From: Bog-473 sp963779735
Lineage (GTDB): Bacteria; Actinomycetota; Acidimicrobiia; Acidimicrobiales; RAAP-2
Length of the DNA stretch: 64,000 nt
Assembly (NCBI GenBank): GCA_963779735.1
Contig: CAVZZJ010000004.1
Coordinates: 434,001-498,000 of the forward strand
Direction of reading: 5' to 3'
Shown: positions 1 to 8,317 of the stretch, piece by piece
How the letters are laid out: each line of letters starts with the position of its first letter
How positions within the stretch are numbered: position 1 is the stretch's first letter
The notes under the pieces: generated by a model
Databases searched by the model: none
Told to the model about the DNA's origin: nothing
Seen by the model: the letters and a program-made list of their open reading frames with translations, nothing else
Made by a program: the position numbers and the translations under genes

Positions 1-459
1 GATCGCTGCGCCGCCCGAGTAGTGCACCCAGCAGCGGCCCTCGTCGTCCCACGCCATATCGGGGTCGATGCCAGGGGCGGCGACGGCTACGGGGTCGGAC
101 CACGGACCGGCCGGGTCCTCGGTGGTCACGAAGAACGTCGTGGCGCCCTGTCCTCCGACGACGGTCGTGATCATGTAGTACCGGCCGTCGCGGTAGCGAA
201 TCGTCGGGGCGAAGACACCAAACGACGACCAGTGCGTCGTTCCCGAGAGGTCGAGCTGTGAGGGCCGGTCCAGGACGTTGCCGATCTGTGTCCAGTCGAC
301 AAGGTTCGTCGACCGAAAGATGGGCACGCCAGGGAACCAGGTGAACGACGACGCCACCAAGAAGTACTCGTCACCCACCCTGCAGACGCTGGGATCGGGA
401 TAGAAGCCGGGAAGTACAGGGTTACGCCAGGACATACCGTGAGCCCAGGTTGGAGTCAT
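1..459 (-). CDS. Glycoside hydrolase family 43 (beta-xylosidase/arabinofuranosidase type), C-terminus cut by window edge
   Basis: Reading the minus strand from ATG 457-459 gives 153 residues with no stop before base 1, so this is the N-terminal third of a larger enzyme. The start reads MTPTWAHGMSWRNPVLPGFY, then YPDPSVCRVGDEYFLVAS. This is the GH43 opening; the Asp of YPDPS is the family's general base. GIDPDMAWDDEG near residue 140 carries the Asp that tunes the acid. No signal peptide is seen, so a cytoplasmic enzyme acting on imported xylo- or arabino-oligosaccharides is likely. A second possible start (MSWRN) lies eight codons in. It is the last visible gene of a leftward cupin-VOC-GH43 run. 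The family call is firm; the substrate is not. Confidence 0.85.
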   Translation of the reverse strand, partial: MTPTWAHGMSWRNPVLPGFYPDPSVCRVGDEYFLVASSFTWFPGVPIFRSTNLVDWTQIGNVLDRPSQLDLSGTTHWSSFGVFAPTIRYRDGRYYMITTVVGGQGATTFFVTTEDPAGPWSDPVAVAAPGIDPDMAWDDEGRCWVHYSGGAAI

Positions 460-499
460 GACGGGTCGCTGGGGAACGTTCAGTCAACGGACAGGGACC

Positions 500-1051
500 T
501 CAATGAACGACCTCGGCCGAAGTGATCATCTGGGTGGGCACACGGGGGCCGACGAGTTCAACGGTGACGCCGAAGAGGTCGCTGTTGTCCGTGTAGGTGA
601 AGACGGGGGTCGTCGCGTGCGTTGCGAGCAGTTCGAGCTCGATCCCCGCATCCTCCGCCCGCTGCGTCACGACGGTGAGATCGGGCACGCGAAAGCCAAG
701 GTGATAGAGGCCTTCGCCGCGGCCTTCGAGGAACTCCACGGGAGTCCACGACCCCTGAGTCGGCTGCACGAGCTCCAAATTAATAGGCCCCATGGCCGCC
801 GTGGCGACCCTGCCGCCGATGATCTGCTCCGTTCCGCGATAGGTCGAGGCGATCGAGAAGGTGGAGAGCACCCAGTCGTGCAGGCCGAGGCGGGTGCCGA
901 AGCGCTCCATCGCCGCATCCACGTCGTAGACCGCCAGGCCCACGTGATCGAGGGCGAGCTCCCCCAGGGATCCACGATCGTCTCCGAGCGAGAGCCATGC
1001 CAACGAGCTTGGCACGGGCATTTCCATCCAATCATTCAGCGGTGAAGCCAT
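500..1051 (-). CDS. VOC (glyoxalase/dioxygenase) superfamily protein
   Basis: The product is about 183 aa. The VOC fold shows in LDHVGLAVYDVDAAMERF near residue 34, and in the second module GLYHLGFRVPDLT followed by GVTVELVGP. This layout resembles glyoxalase_4 or methylmalonyl-CoA epimerase-like members, which bind a divalent metal through His/Glu at the paired beta-alpha-beta modules. The ATG at 1051 is preferred over the TTG at 1054 because GGAGGG sits about 8 bases upstream. It lies between the bicupin gene and the GH43 gene on the same strand, probably one transcript. The substrate (an aromatic dioxygenase ligand or an epimerizable acyl-CoA) cannot be read. Confidence 0.75.
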   Translation of the reverse strand: MASPLNDWMEMPVPSSLAWLSLGDDRGSLGELALDHVGLAVYDVDAAMERFGTRLGLHDWVLSTFSIASTYRGTEQIIGGRVATAAMGPINLELVQPTQGSWTPVEFLEGRGEGLYHLGFRVPDLTVVTQRAEDAGIELELLATHATTPVFTYTDNSDLFGVTVELVGPRVPTQMITSAEVVH

Positions 1052-1118
1052 CAACGTACCCTCCGCTCGGGGTTCTTCCTCGGCGATCCCATGTCGGATG
1101 TCCTCCGGCGATCTTCGA

Positions 1119-2048
1119 CTATTCGAAGATGGAGTCGCTCATGGCCGCGAGACCCTCGCGATACACGGGATCGTCGGAGTCGTGTCTGCGAAACACCGTT
1201 GGGACCGCGGCGGTCGTCTTCGCGAACTCCAAAAGGTGTACACCCTCTGCACCGGTCTCGAACGCTCCAACCTCGGCGTCCGGCTCAATGATGAGCAGAT
1301 CGTCCTTCGTGAGCGGCTCGTTCCCGACTCGCATCGCTCCCTCCCAGATCAAAACGCCCCGCCAGTCGCGGTGGTGGTGGCTGGGGATCACCACGTTGGG
1401 CGGAATTATCGTGTCAAGCAGAGCGCCGCGCTCAGGATCGTCGGATCCGCCCAACTCGAAGCGCTGGTTGCCAGTGAGTCTGCCGGTCACGGCCCCTGGC
1501 ACGGCGGCGAGAGGTGTGGTCTGGCTTCCAGCGTTTCCCTCGGAGATCTCCGGGCGCGGCAGAAACTGGGCAGGCCCCGCGCTTTTGAGGCTCTGTAGGT
1601 AGGTAAGTGTCGGATGGTCGTGGTACTCGGGGGCGTAGCCGCCCGCCGCGTGGATGTCCTGGGCGAAGACTTCGAGCATTTGGCAACCGTTCGGTCCGTT
1701 CAGCAGTGGCCCATACTCCACCTTGGCGGGCGTGATCACCACGTCCCCTCGCTGCATCCACCAGTCGCCAACCAGACACGAACCGTCCAGGATGATCACG
1801 GCGATCCAACAATCGTGCCAATGCAGCGGCCAGATCTGGTTACGAGCCATACGAATATCGGGGATCCCAAGTCTCCACGGGTCGTCGGGTGCGCCGACAA
1901 AGAACATCTCGGTCCAGACCCCTCCGCCAGGCTGCTGACTGTTCAGAACGATATCGTCCGGTCCGTTCCTACCCCCGGGCATCAGCCGGTCAAGGGTCAC
2001 GCCCCGAGACAGCATCTGCACGGTCGGGGTGTCGGGCATCATTACCAT
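1119..2048 (-). CDS. Bicupin (two cupin domains), function unknown
   Basis: The protein has 309 aa with two cupin barrels. The first (about residues 60-150) has PLHWHDCW and a later GDVVITP turn. The second (about 215-290) has PSHHHRDWRGVLIWEG and DDLLIIEPD. The His-rich strands are the usual metal-binding HxH positions of cupins. No signal peptide is seen. The start (ATG 2046-2048) has GGAGAGGA upstream and faces the SDR gene at 2302 across a 253-base gap with a palindromic operator-like site, suggesting co-regulation. Bicupins include gentisate-type dioxygenases, isomerases and binding proteins; I cannot choose among them. Confidence 0.7.
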   Translation of the reverse strand: MVMMPDTPTVQMLSRGVTLDRLMPGGRNGPDDIVLNSQQPGGGVWTEMFFVGAPDDPWRLGIPDIRMARNQIWPLHWHDCWIAVIILDGSCLVGDWWMQRGDVVITPAKVEYGPLLNGPNGCQMLEVFAQDIHAAGGYAPEYHDHPTLTYLQSLKSAGPAQFLPRPEISEGNAGSQTTPLAAVPGAVTGRLTGNQRFELGGSDDPERGALLDTIIPPNVVIPSHHHRDWRGVLIWEGAMRVGNEPLTKDDLLIIEPDAEVGAFETGAEGVHLLEFAKTTAAVPTVFRRHDSDDPVYREGLAAMSDSIFE

Positions 2049-2202
2049 GGCGCCATCCTCTCCGCCCGCAGGAGTGATCGACAGACCAACTGAGGCGAAT
2101 CAGATCCGGTCAGCATCGCCCGGGCCCGTGGGACATCTCACCCCTTCTCGTACGTTGCTCGTCGGTCCCTTGGCACTGGTTTCCAGGAGAACCGGGTACT
2201 GT

Positions 2203-2214
2203 CTATGATCATAG
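2203..2214. promoter_or_regulatory. Perfect 12-bp palindrome CTATGATCATAG, candidate GntR-family operator
   Basis: CTATGATCATAG lies in the divergent gap between the bicupin (minus) and SDR (plus) genes. The same ATGATCAT core recurs at 3080-3091, 5341-5352 and 11639-11656, always in gaps of the cluster that holds a GntR/FadR-type regulator at 4304-5179. The assignment to that regulator is inference from position and repetition. Confidence 0.55.
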
Positions 2215-2301
2215 TAACCACCTCAATATATGGGCAAGCGCAGTGAAGCCAGGAAGGCCGCCTCTGCAACGCGTCCCAACACCGACAGGAGGGTGGACCT
2301 G

Positions 2302-3045
2302 ATGGGCCTGCTCGAGGGCAAGGTAGCGGTGATCACCGGAGCCGGTTCGGGAATTGCGAGGGCTGCGACGATGGTGTTCGTTCGTGAGGGCGCCAAGGTG
2401 GTGGCGGCAGACGTCAGTGGCGCAGAGAGGAACACCGCGACCGAGGTGGGACCCCGGGTTCTTCCCTTTCATTGCGACGTGACAAAGGAGTCTGACGTTG
2501 CGGCGATGATCACAGCGGCGGTGAGTGAGTTCGGGCGAGTCGATGCCATGTTGAATGTGGCCGGCACGGTCGGGTCCCGTCAGCTCCCCGAAGTGACGAT
2601 GGCCGAATACGACCACCTGATGGACGTGAACCTTCGTGGGGTGCTCCTCGGTCAGCAGTATGCCGTCCGGGCCATGCTCCAGTCAGGAGGCGGGGCCATT
2701 GTCAACTTCTCGTCGGTCGGGGGGCTCAACGCCGAGGCGATGGCTTCCAGCGCCTACATGGCGGCGAAGGCGGGTGTGCACGCGATCACCAAGGCTGCGG
2801 CCGTGCAGTATGGCCAACGGGGTATCAGAGCGAATGTCATCGCCCCAGGGTTCACCCTTACCGAGACGATGAGCGGGATCGCCCCGGAGAAGCTCAGCGA
2901 AATGTGTGCAAAATCTGCCCTCAACCGAGCGGGTCAGCCTCACGAGGCTGCCGAACTCGCCGCGTTCCTCGTTTCCGATCGCGCGTCCTACATCACCGGA
3001 GTAGTCATTCCTGTCGACGGCGGCTGGTCGGCCAAGCTGGCCTGA
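2302..3045 (+). CDS. SDR family oxidoreductase
   Basis: A classical short-chain dehydrogenase/reductase of 247 aa. The nucleotide-binding turn TGAGSGIA begins at residue 12; the last Gly of the usual GxxxGxG is Ala here. An NVAG-type motif (LNVAGTVG), SS near residue 138 and the catalytic Y152-x3-K156 (AYMAAKAG) are present, and the C-terminus is GVVIPVDGGWSA. The start is ATG 2302, 9 bases after ACAGGAGGG; an in-frame start at 2230 would add 24 unlikely residues. It is followed by an amidohydrolase. It likely oxidises a hydroxyl or reduces a ketone of the cluster's substrate with NAD(P). Confidence 0.85.
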   Translation: MGLLEGKVAVITGAGSGIARAATMVFVREGAKVVAADVSGAERNTATEVGPRVLPFHCDVTKESDVAAMITAAVSEFGRVDAMLNVAGTVGSRQLPEVTMAEYDHLMDVNLRGVLLGQQYAVRAMLQSGGGAIVNFSSVGGLNAEAMASSAYMAAKAGVHAITKAAAVQYGQRGIRANVIAPGFTLTETMSGIAPEKLSEMCAKSALNRAGQPHEAAELAAFLVSDRASYITGVVIPVDGGWSAKLA

Positions 3046-3079
3046 GACGAGCGGGCTGCTCCTCTGCATTGCAGCCAAT

Positions 3080-3091
3080 TCATGATCATGA
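3080..3091. promoter_or_regulatory. Perfect 12-bp palindrome TCATGATCATGA, candidate GntR-family operator
   Basis: The site lies in the 79-base gap between the SDR stop and the amidohydrolase start, 33 bases before the ATG. It shares the ATGATCAT core with three other intergenic sites in this cluster. A site inside an otherwise same-strand run suggests a separate promoter for the amidohydrolase. Confidence 0.5.
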
Positions 3092-3124
3092 TAATCTGGT
3101 GGCGAGTCCTGGGGAGGAGAGTTC

Positions 3125-4252
3125 ATGACGTATTCGGTGATCTCCACTGACAACCACATCAACGAACCGCCGGGGACCTACAGCGATCGGCTTCCTCGCC
3201 ATCTTCGGGAGAAGTCTCCAAAGATGGTGCGTGCTGCCGATGGTGGTGACGGCTGGAGCTTCAACGGCGAGCCGCCGAGAATGACGCTGGGGCTATCGGC
3301 GATCGGAGCGATCACAAGAGGGGACTACCGTCAGTATAAACCAAGCGGAATTACATGGGAGGAGCTTCCTCCCGGGAACTACGAGGGTGCAGCGGCAATC
3401 AAGGACAACGAGTTGGACGGGGTCGACGCCGCAACCATCTATCCCGCTTACGTGGGTGGGGCGTACAACGATTTGAAAGACAGGGAACTGGCGGTGGCGT
3501 GCGTGCGCGCGTACAACGACTGGCTGATTGACGACTTCTGCTCGGCCGACCCAGAGCGCCTGTGGTCGCTTCCATTCATGCCGGTCAACGACGGCATTGC
3601 GGCGCTAGTGGACGAGGCACAACGCGTGATCGCCAAGGGGGCAAAAGGCCTGTACCTGCCGCTGCCCGATTTGGCGTATCACGACCACCAGTACGATCCC
3701 CTGTGGAAAGTGGCCGTCGATGCTCACGTGCCCGTCACCATCCATCGCAGCGGAGTGAGCCGCGCCGAACTGCCACTTACGATGCCCGACGCGGCTCCAG
3801 GACTGAATGTTGTCGGTACGGTACAGCGCTTCTTCTCGGCGATCAACCCGATCAGCAACCTGATCTTCACCGGTGCCTTCGATCGCTTCCCGGCCCTGGT
3901 CTTCATCGCCGCCGAGGTCAATTGCAGTTGGGTGCCCGCCCTGGCCCAGCAGATGGACCAGGAGTTCGAGCGCATGCAGCATTGGGCGAAACTTCCGTTC
4001 GCGTCAGAGCCCAGCTCGTACCTCGGCAAGAACGTGTTCGTCACCATGCTCGACGATTTCGTCGGCTGCCGGCTCGCCAAGGACGATCCGGTGCTGGCTC
4101 GGACGACGACCTTCTCCACCGATTACCCTCACTCCACGACCCTGTGGCCGCGCAGCAAGGAGTTCATCGCAAAGATGACGGAGGGAATGAGCGATCAGAC
4201 CAAGCACGCGATTCTCGCCGGGAACGCCTTGCGGGCCTATTCGCTCAACTAG
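3125..4252 (+). CDS. Amidohydrolase-2 family metal-dependent hydrolase/decarboxylase
   Basis: A 375-aa TIM-barrel protein of the COG2159 (ACMSD-like) group. The N-terminus has STDNHINEPP, the family's D-x-H metal site in place of the HxH of classical amidohydrolases. The middle has VTIHRSG (metal His) and the C-terminus FSTDYPHS, supplying the catalytic Asp. Family members decarboxylate or hydrolyse aromatic or unsaturated acids using Zn or Mn. A GGGGAGGA ribosome site precedes ATG 3125. It is the first of four paralogous amidohydrolase-2 proteins in 25 kb, each in a CoA-ester catabolic setting, and likely acts on the pathway substrate before or after CoA chemistry. The substrate is unknown. 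Confidence 0.8.
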   Translation: MTYSVISTDNHINEPPGTYSDRLPRHLREKSPKMVRAADGGDGWSFNGEPPRMTLGLSAIGAITRGDYRQYKPSGITWEELPPGNYEGAAAIKDNELDGVDAATIYPAYVGGAYNDLKDRELAVACVRAYNDWLIDDFCSADPERLWSLPFMPVNDGIAALVDEAQRVIAKGAKGLYLPLPDLAYHDHQYDPLWKVAVDAHVPVTIHRSGVSRAELPLTMPDAAPGLNVVGTVQRFFSAINPISNLIFTGAFDRFPALVFIAAEVNCSWVPALAQQMDQEFERMQHWAKLPFASEPSSYLGKNVFVTMLDDFVGCRLAKDDPVLARTTTFSTDYPHSTTLWPRSKEFIAKMTEGMSDQTKHAILAGNALRAYSLN

Positions 4253-4303
4253 CCACGCTCTCCGCGCAAACCAGCTGATCGGTGCCTCAAGAATCTCAAC
4301 ACG

Positions 4304-5179
4304 GTGGGCTACTATGAGCCCTTGTTGACCCGGACGCCGCGCTCGAAGCCCAGTCGCCCCACGGCGAAGTCGAAGGCATCCTCAGACCGGGTCGTCTCGA
4401 AAGAGGTGGGGGCCACGCCACGAGAACGACCTGGACCCATTGTGTCCATACTCGGGCGCACCGAGAAGAAGTCGGAGCGCGTCGCTCAAAGGATCCTCGA
4501 TGACACGCTGGCGCGGGGTCTCCCGGCCGGCACCCCTCTGCCGAATGAAGTGACGATGTTGGCGGAGTATGGCGTCGGCCGGATCACCCTCCGGGAGGCG
4601 CTTCGGATCTTGGAGGTGCATGGCTTGCTCACTATCCGTCCTGGGCCTGGCGGGGGACCGATCGTGGCCGAGGCGAACAGTAGGGACTACGGACGAATGT
4701 CCTCGTTGTTCTTTCGCTCCGCCGGCGTGCGGCTGGTGGATCTCATAGAAGCGCGAACGCTGATGGAAGTCACCGCCGCCAGACTCGCGGCCGGGCACCG
4801 AGACGCGGACGGCGTCGAGCGGTTACGCACCCTGACCAAGACGCTGGAAGCTGGACCACCCGATGAAGACAACGCCGACTTCCTGGCCGTCAGCCGGGAG
4901 TTCCACGATCTGGTGAACTCAATGTCAGGCAACAAGGTTGTTGACCTGATGTCCTCTTCCCTCGTCCATATGGTCCTTGACCGAATGGTCGAGTACACGT
5001 ACCCGGCCGCTCGTCGCGCTGAGATAAATCAGCACCACATCGCCATAGCAAAAGCGATACTTCGAGGCAACGCTGCCGCAGCGGAGCGCCACATGCTCGA
5101 GCACATGCAGGCATACCATGAATACGCATGGCAAGGACGGAGCGCCGATGCCAGATTCGAAACGATCTTATGGGCCTAG
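4304..5179 (+). CDS. GntR family (FadR/FCD subfamily) transcriptional regulator
   Basis: The product is up to 291 aa from GTG 4304. Residues about 50-125 form the winged helix-turn-helix (LPNEVTMLAEYGVGRITLREAL, then HGLLTIRPGPGGG). Residues about 140-280 form an all-helical FCD ligand domain with FHDLVN and the His pair in QHHIAIAKAI, typical metal/ligand residues of FCD proteins. The first 50 residues are Arg/Ser/Pro-rich and may not be translated; the true start could lie downstream. Such regulators bind short palindromes and are released by acyl-CoA, sugar acids or aromatic acids. The repeated ATGATCAT palindromes around it are its likely sites. Confidence 0.85.
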   Translation: MGYYEPLLTRTPRSKPSRPTAKSKASSDRVVSKEVGATPRERPGPIVSILGRTEKKSERVAQRILDDTLARGLPAGTPLPNEVTMLAEYGVGRITLREALRILEVHGLLTIRPGPGGGPIVAEANSRDYGRMSSLFFRSAGVRLVDLIEARTLMEVTAARLAAGHRDADGVERLRTLTKTLEAGPPDEDNADFLAVSREFHDLVNSMSGNKVVDLMSSSLVHMVLDRMVEYTYPAARRAEINQHHIAIAKAILRGNAAAAERHMLEHMQAYHEYAWQGRSADARFETILWA

Positions 5180-5340
5180 CGGTCCGTCGCCTGACGTTTT
5201 GGCGTGCTGGCTAATCCGCGCGCCACGAGGTGACCGCCATGGCGAAGTTGGTGTGCTCGGCAATCATGTTCTCTCGAAGGCCACAGGGCGGACGCCTCGG
5301 TGAACGAGAGCTGCGTGCCTCGCGACGTGTACCTTGCTAT

Positions 5341-5352
5341 CCATGATCATGG
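5341..5352. promoter_or_regulatory. Perfect 12-bp palindrome CCATGATCATGG, candidate GntR-family operator
   Basis: The site lies 57 bases before the TTG start of the CoA-transferase gene and after the regulator gene. It has the same ATGATCAT core as 2203, 3080 and 11639. The identical 12-mer also occurs inside the CoA-transferase coding region at 5479-5490, where it encodes the conserved TMIMADFGA stretch and may be coincidental. Confidence 0.5.
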
Positions 5353-5408
5353 TGTCTAGTGTTGGCGCCTAGCGAGTTCGTCCGCGGGTCAGTTATCGGG
5401 GGTGCCTG

Positions 5409-7856
5409 TTGGCAAGTCAGGCCTTGGAAGGATTGCGGGTACTCGATTTTACGAGAGGGATGGCCGGGCCCCTGGCCACCATGATCATGGCCGACTTCGG
5501 CGCTGAAGTGATCCGTGTCGAGCCGCCTGCCGGTGATCCACTGTGGTCTCATCCCGCATATCTCCTGTGGAACAGGGGCAAACTGAGCATCGACCTCGAC
5601 CTCCGTACGACCGAAGGGAAGCGGCACCTTCCGGACCTGGTCGCTGGCAGCGATGTCCTGGTGGAGAGTTTCAGGCCCGGTCAGGCTGGGCGTCTCGGCA
5701 TCGGATACGAGGATGTGGCTCGGCTGAATCGGTCGTTGGTCTACTGCTCTATTTCGGCATTCGGCCAAGGAGGCCTCTACCGGAACATCAAACCCTACGA
5801 CGGCATCGTCAATGCCAAGTCCGGGCGGATGCGGGATCAGGTGGGCCATCACAGAAACCGCCCGATCTACCGAGCGGTGAACGACACCTCCTACCACACT
5901 GCGATGTTCGCCCTCCAAGGCGTGCTCGCGGCGCTGCGAGTGGCATGGATCACCGGTGAGGGACAGCACGTCTGTACGAGCCTCTTGCGCGGGGTGACGG
6001 CCCCGAACAATCCGTGGCGCCAGCTAGACGGAGTCCCCCTTCCTCCCGATCTGTACGCTGGCCAGACGAGTACCGACGACCAGCGCCGAGGCGAATTGGT
6101 CCCGGACCGGCGCGAAGCGGACCCCCGCCGAGCCATCCCATCGCAGCTGTGCACCGAGTGCAAGGACGGCCGATGGATCATGCACTCTCATGTCCAGCCG
6201 GAGCTCTTCAGAGCGTGGATCCACACGATCGGATTCGACTGGATTTGGGATGATCCACGCTACCGGGGTGCACCGCTTTCCTTTCAGACCGAAGGGGACC
6301 GGGTTGATCTGAACCTTCTCATCCTCGAGCGTATGAAAGAGAAGACCTCCGTGGAGTGGATCACCCTCTACACGGAGAACCCTGACTGTGCGGGCGAGAT
6401 CATGCAAACGACGCAGGAGGCGCTCCACCACCCCCAGTTCCGGATCAACCGGCACGTCGTGACCGTCGACGACCCCCGAGTGGGACCGATGGAGCAGCTG
6501 GGCCCATTTGCCACGATGAGCGGAACGCCCGCGGTGGTTTCGCGGCCCGCTCCCGTTCCAGGGGAGCACTCGGACACGATCTTCGCCGGCACGCCACCGA
6601 ACCGGTCTTCGTTCCGTATCGCGGGATTGAGGCCGCAGCGCCCTCTCGAAGGAGTGCTCATTTTAGAGTTGGCGTCGTGGCTCGCCGCACCCTTCGGCGG
6701 TGCATTGCTTGCGGACCTGGGAGCTCGGGTGATCAAGGTCGAGCCGCCGGCAGGCGACCCGTTCAGGCGAATGCCCGCCAATGAGAACATGGTCCGTTCG
6801 ATGCAGGGCAAGGAATCGATTGCCGTTGACTTGAAGGCAACCGCCGGGCGTGAAATCTTGCACCAGCTGATGGCCAAGGCAGATGTGCTTTTCCACAACT
6901 TCCGGCCGGGCGCACCCGAGCGGCTGGGTGTGGACTACGCGTCGGTCAGAGAAATCAAACCCGACATCGTGTATCTGCACGCCGCGTCATACGGGTCCGC
7001 TGGTCCGTACTCGAAGCGGGCCGCGTTCAACCCCACGATCGGCGCGTTCGCGGGGAACTCTGTATTCCAGTCAGGCGAGGGGAACATCCCGATCGGTGAC
7101 CAGTCACCCGACCCCATCTCGGGGAGCGGCGTCGCCACCGCCATCATGCTCGGCCTCGCTGCTCTATGGCGAACCGGGCTCGGTCAATACATAGAGACCA
7201 CCATGATGAATTCGGTCGTCTACTGCAACTCGGACGACGCCATGGCCTATGACGGTAAGGCTCCGCGACGCTACCCGGACGAACTCCAGCTCGGGCTCGA
7301 GGCCACCTACAGGCTCTACGAGACCTCGAATGGGTGGGTCTTTCTGGCTGCGCCCTTCGACGTCGAGTTCAACCGATTGTGCCGGGCCGTCGACCTCCAG
7401 GAACTCGAGCGCGACCAGCGGTTTTGCAACTGGACGCGGCGGTATGAGCACCGCCATGCGCTGGCAGAAATCCTCGAGCGGCTCTTCGCCTCGCGATCGG
7501 CCGACGAATGGGAGGCGGACCTGACGGCGGCGGACGTCGCGTGTGTGAGGGCTGACCGGATGGGACATCGACGGTTCCTTCATGAAGATCCGCACACCCG
7601 GGCCATCGACTTCATGGTCCCGACGCAGCACCCGTCGGCTGGGGCATTGGCCCGTGGGGGCAGATATTGGCGCCACGGGCCGGTCTGCGACTTTTCTGTA
7701 ACGCCGTGCGAGGCGGGCAAGCCCTTCGCTGATGTTGGGGAGATGACCCTGGGGATACTGCTCGAGCTCGGCTACTCACACGACGAGGTGCAGCGGCTAG
7801 CCGCGGAGGGAGTCATCAATGCGCCGCTCGCTGAGAAATCTCTCGCCACGCCGTGA
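5409..7856 (+). CDS. Tandem-duplicated CaiB/BaiF family type III CoA-transferase
   Basis: The protein is 815 aa from TTG 5409 with weak ribosome-site context. It holds two complete CaiB-type halves: residues about 6-400 (EGLRVLDFTRGMAGPLA...) and about 415-800 (EGVLILELASWLAAPFGGALL). Type III CoA-transferases move CoA between carboxylates through a catalytic Asp. In the first half this is D131 in YDGIVNAKSG; in the second half the equivalent is N541 (FNPTIGAFAG), so only one half seems able to form the Asp thioester intermediate. The gene overlaps the DUF35 gene by GTGA, indicating coupling. It probably activates the pathway acid as its CoA ester. Confidence 0.85.
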   Translation: MASQALEGLRVLDFTRGMAGPLATMIMADFGAEVIRVEPPAGDPLWSHPAYLLWNRGKLSIDLDLRTTEGKRHLPDLVAGSDVLVESFRPGQAGRLGIGYEDVARLNRSLVYCSISAFGQGGLYRNIKPYDGIVNAKSGRMRDQVGHHRNRPIYRAVNDTSYHTAMFALQGVLAALRVAWITGEGQHVCTSLLRGVTAPNNPWRQLDGVPLPPDLYAGQTSTDDQRRGELVPDRREADPRRAIPSQLCTECKDGRWIMHSHVQPELFRAWIHTIGFDWIWDDPRYRGAPLSFQTEGDRVDLNLLILERMKEKTSVEWITLYTENPDCAGEIMQTTQEALHHPQFRINRHVVTVDDPRVGPMEQLGPFATMSGTPAVVSRPAPVPGEHSDTIFAGTPPNRSSFRIAGLRPQRPLEGVLILELASWLAAPFGGALLADLGARVIKVEPPAGDPFRRMPANENMVRSMQGKESIAVDLKATAGREILHQLMAKADVLFHNFRPGAPERLGVDYASVREIKPDIVYLHAASYGSAGPYSKRAAFNPTIGAFAGNSVFQSGEGNIPIGDQSPDPISGSGVATAIMLGLAALWRTGLGQYIETTMMNSVVYCNSDDAMAYDGKAPRRYPDELQLGLEATYRLYETSNGWVFLAAPFDVEFNRLCRAVDLQELERDQRFCNWTRRYEHRHALAEILERLFASRSADEWEADLTAADVACVRADRMGHRRFLHEDPHTRAIDFMVPTQHPSAGALARGGRYWRHGPVCDFSVTPCEAGKPFADVGEMTLGILLELGYSHDEVQRLAAEGVINAPLAEKSLATP

Positions 7857-8317
7857 ACGAACCCATGCACCGACCGTCGAGAGCAGGCGAAAATCGAGCG
7901 CTCAAGCCGCGCCCCGTTCCCGACGGTCTCGCTCAACCCTTCTGGAACGGCGTGTCCGAGCATCGGCTGGTGATCCAACGCTGCCGGGCGTGCAAGAGCT
8001 ACGTGCACCCGCCGTACCCCGAGTGCACGAGTTGTCGCTCCGGTGACCTGACCTTCGAACCGGTCAGCGGTCGGGGCATTATCTTCGAGCGGGTCATCGT
8101 CGAATCCCCGGTTGTGGTCGGCTTCGAAGACGACGTGCCCTACGTCTGCCTCTTCGTCGAGCTCGACGAACAGGCAGAGCTGCTCGTCGCCGGCAACCTG
8201 GTGGACGCCGCTCCGTACGAGGCACAGATTGGGTGCGCAGTCGAAGTGGTCTTCCGCGAAGAGAGCGACGGTTTCATCCTTCCCACGTTCAAGCTAGTCG
8301 GAAACGTCTCCGGGTGA
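7853..8317 (+). CDS. DUF35/OB-fold zinc-ribbon acyl-CoA-binding protein (ChsH2-like C domain)
   Basis: This 154-aa protein starts at GTG 7853, inside the stop of the CoA-transferase. A zinc ribbon is visible as CRACKSYVHPPYPECTSC (residues about 44-61), followed by an OB-fold with SGRGIIFERVIV and a late IGCAVEVVF. DUF35 proteins act as partners of thiolase-like enzymes; in steroid degraders the ChsH2 DUF35 domain binds the aldolase Ltp2. The next gene is such a thiolase-like protein and overlaps by GTGA, so a two-protein complex is the natural reading. It lacks the MaoC-like domain of full ChsH2. Confidence 0.85.
   Translation: MNEPMHRPSRAGENRALKPRPVPDGLAQPFWNGVSEHRLVIQRCRACKSYVHPPYPECTSCRSGDLTFEPVSGRGIIFERVIVESPVVVGFEDDVPYVCLFVELDEQAELLVAGNLVDAAPYEAQIGCAVEVVFREESDGFILPTFKLVGNVSG

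Noticed and set aside
5479..5490. Fifth CCATGATCATGG palindrome inside the CoA-transferase gene
   Set aside because: It encodes the conserved TMIMADFGA stretch of the family, so coding constraint explains it; not counted as an operator.
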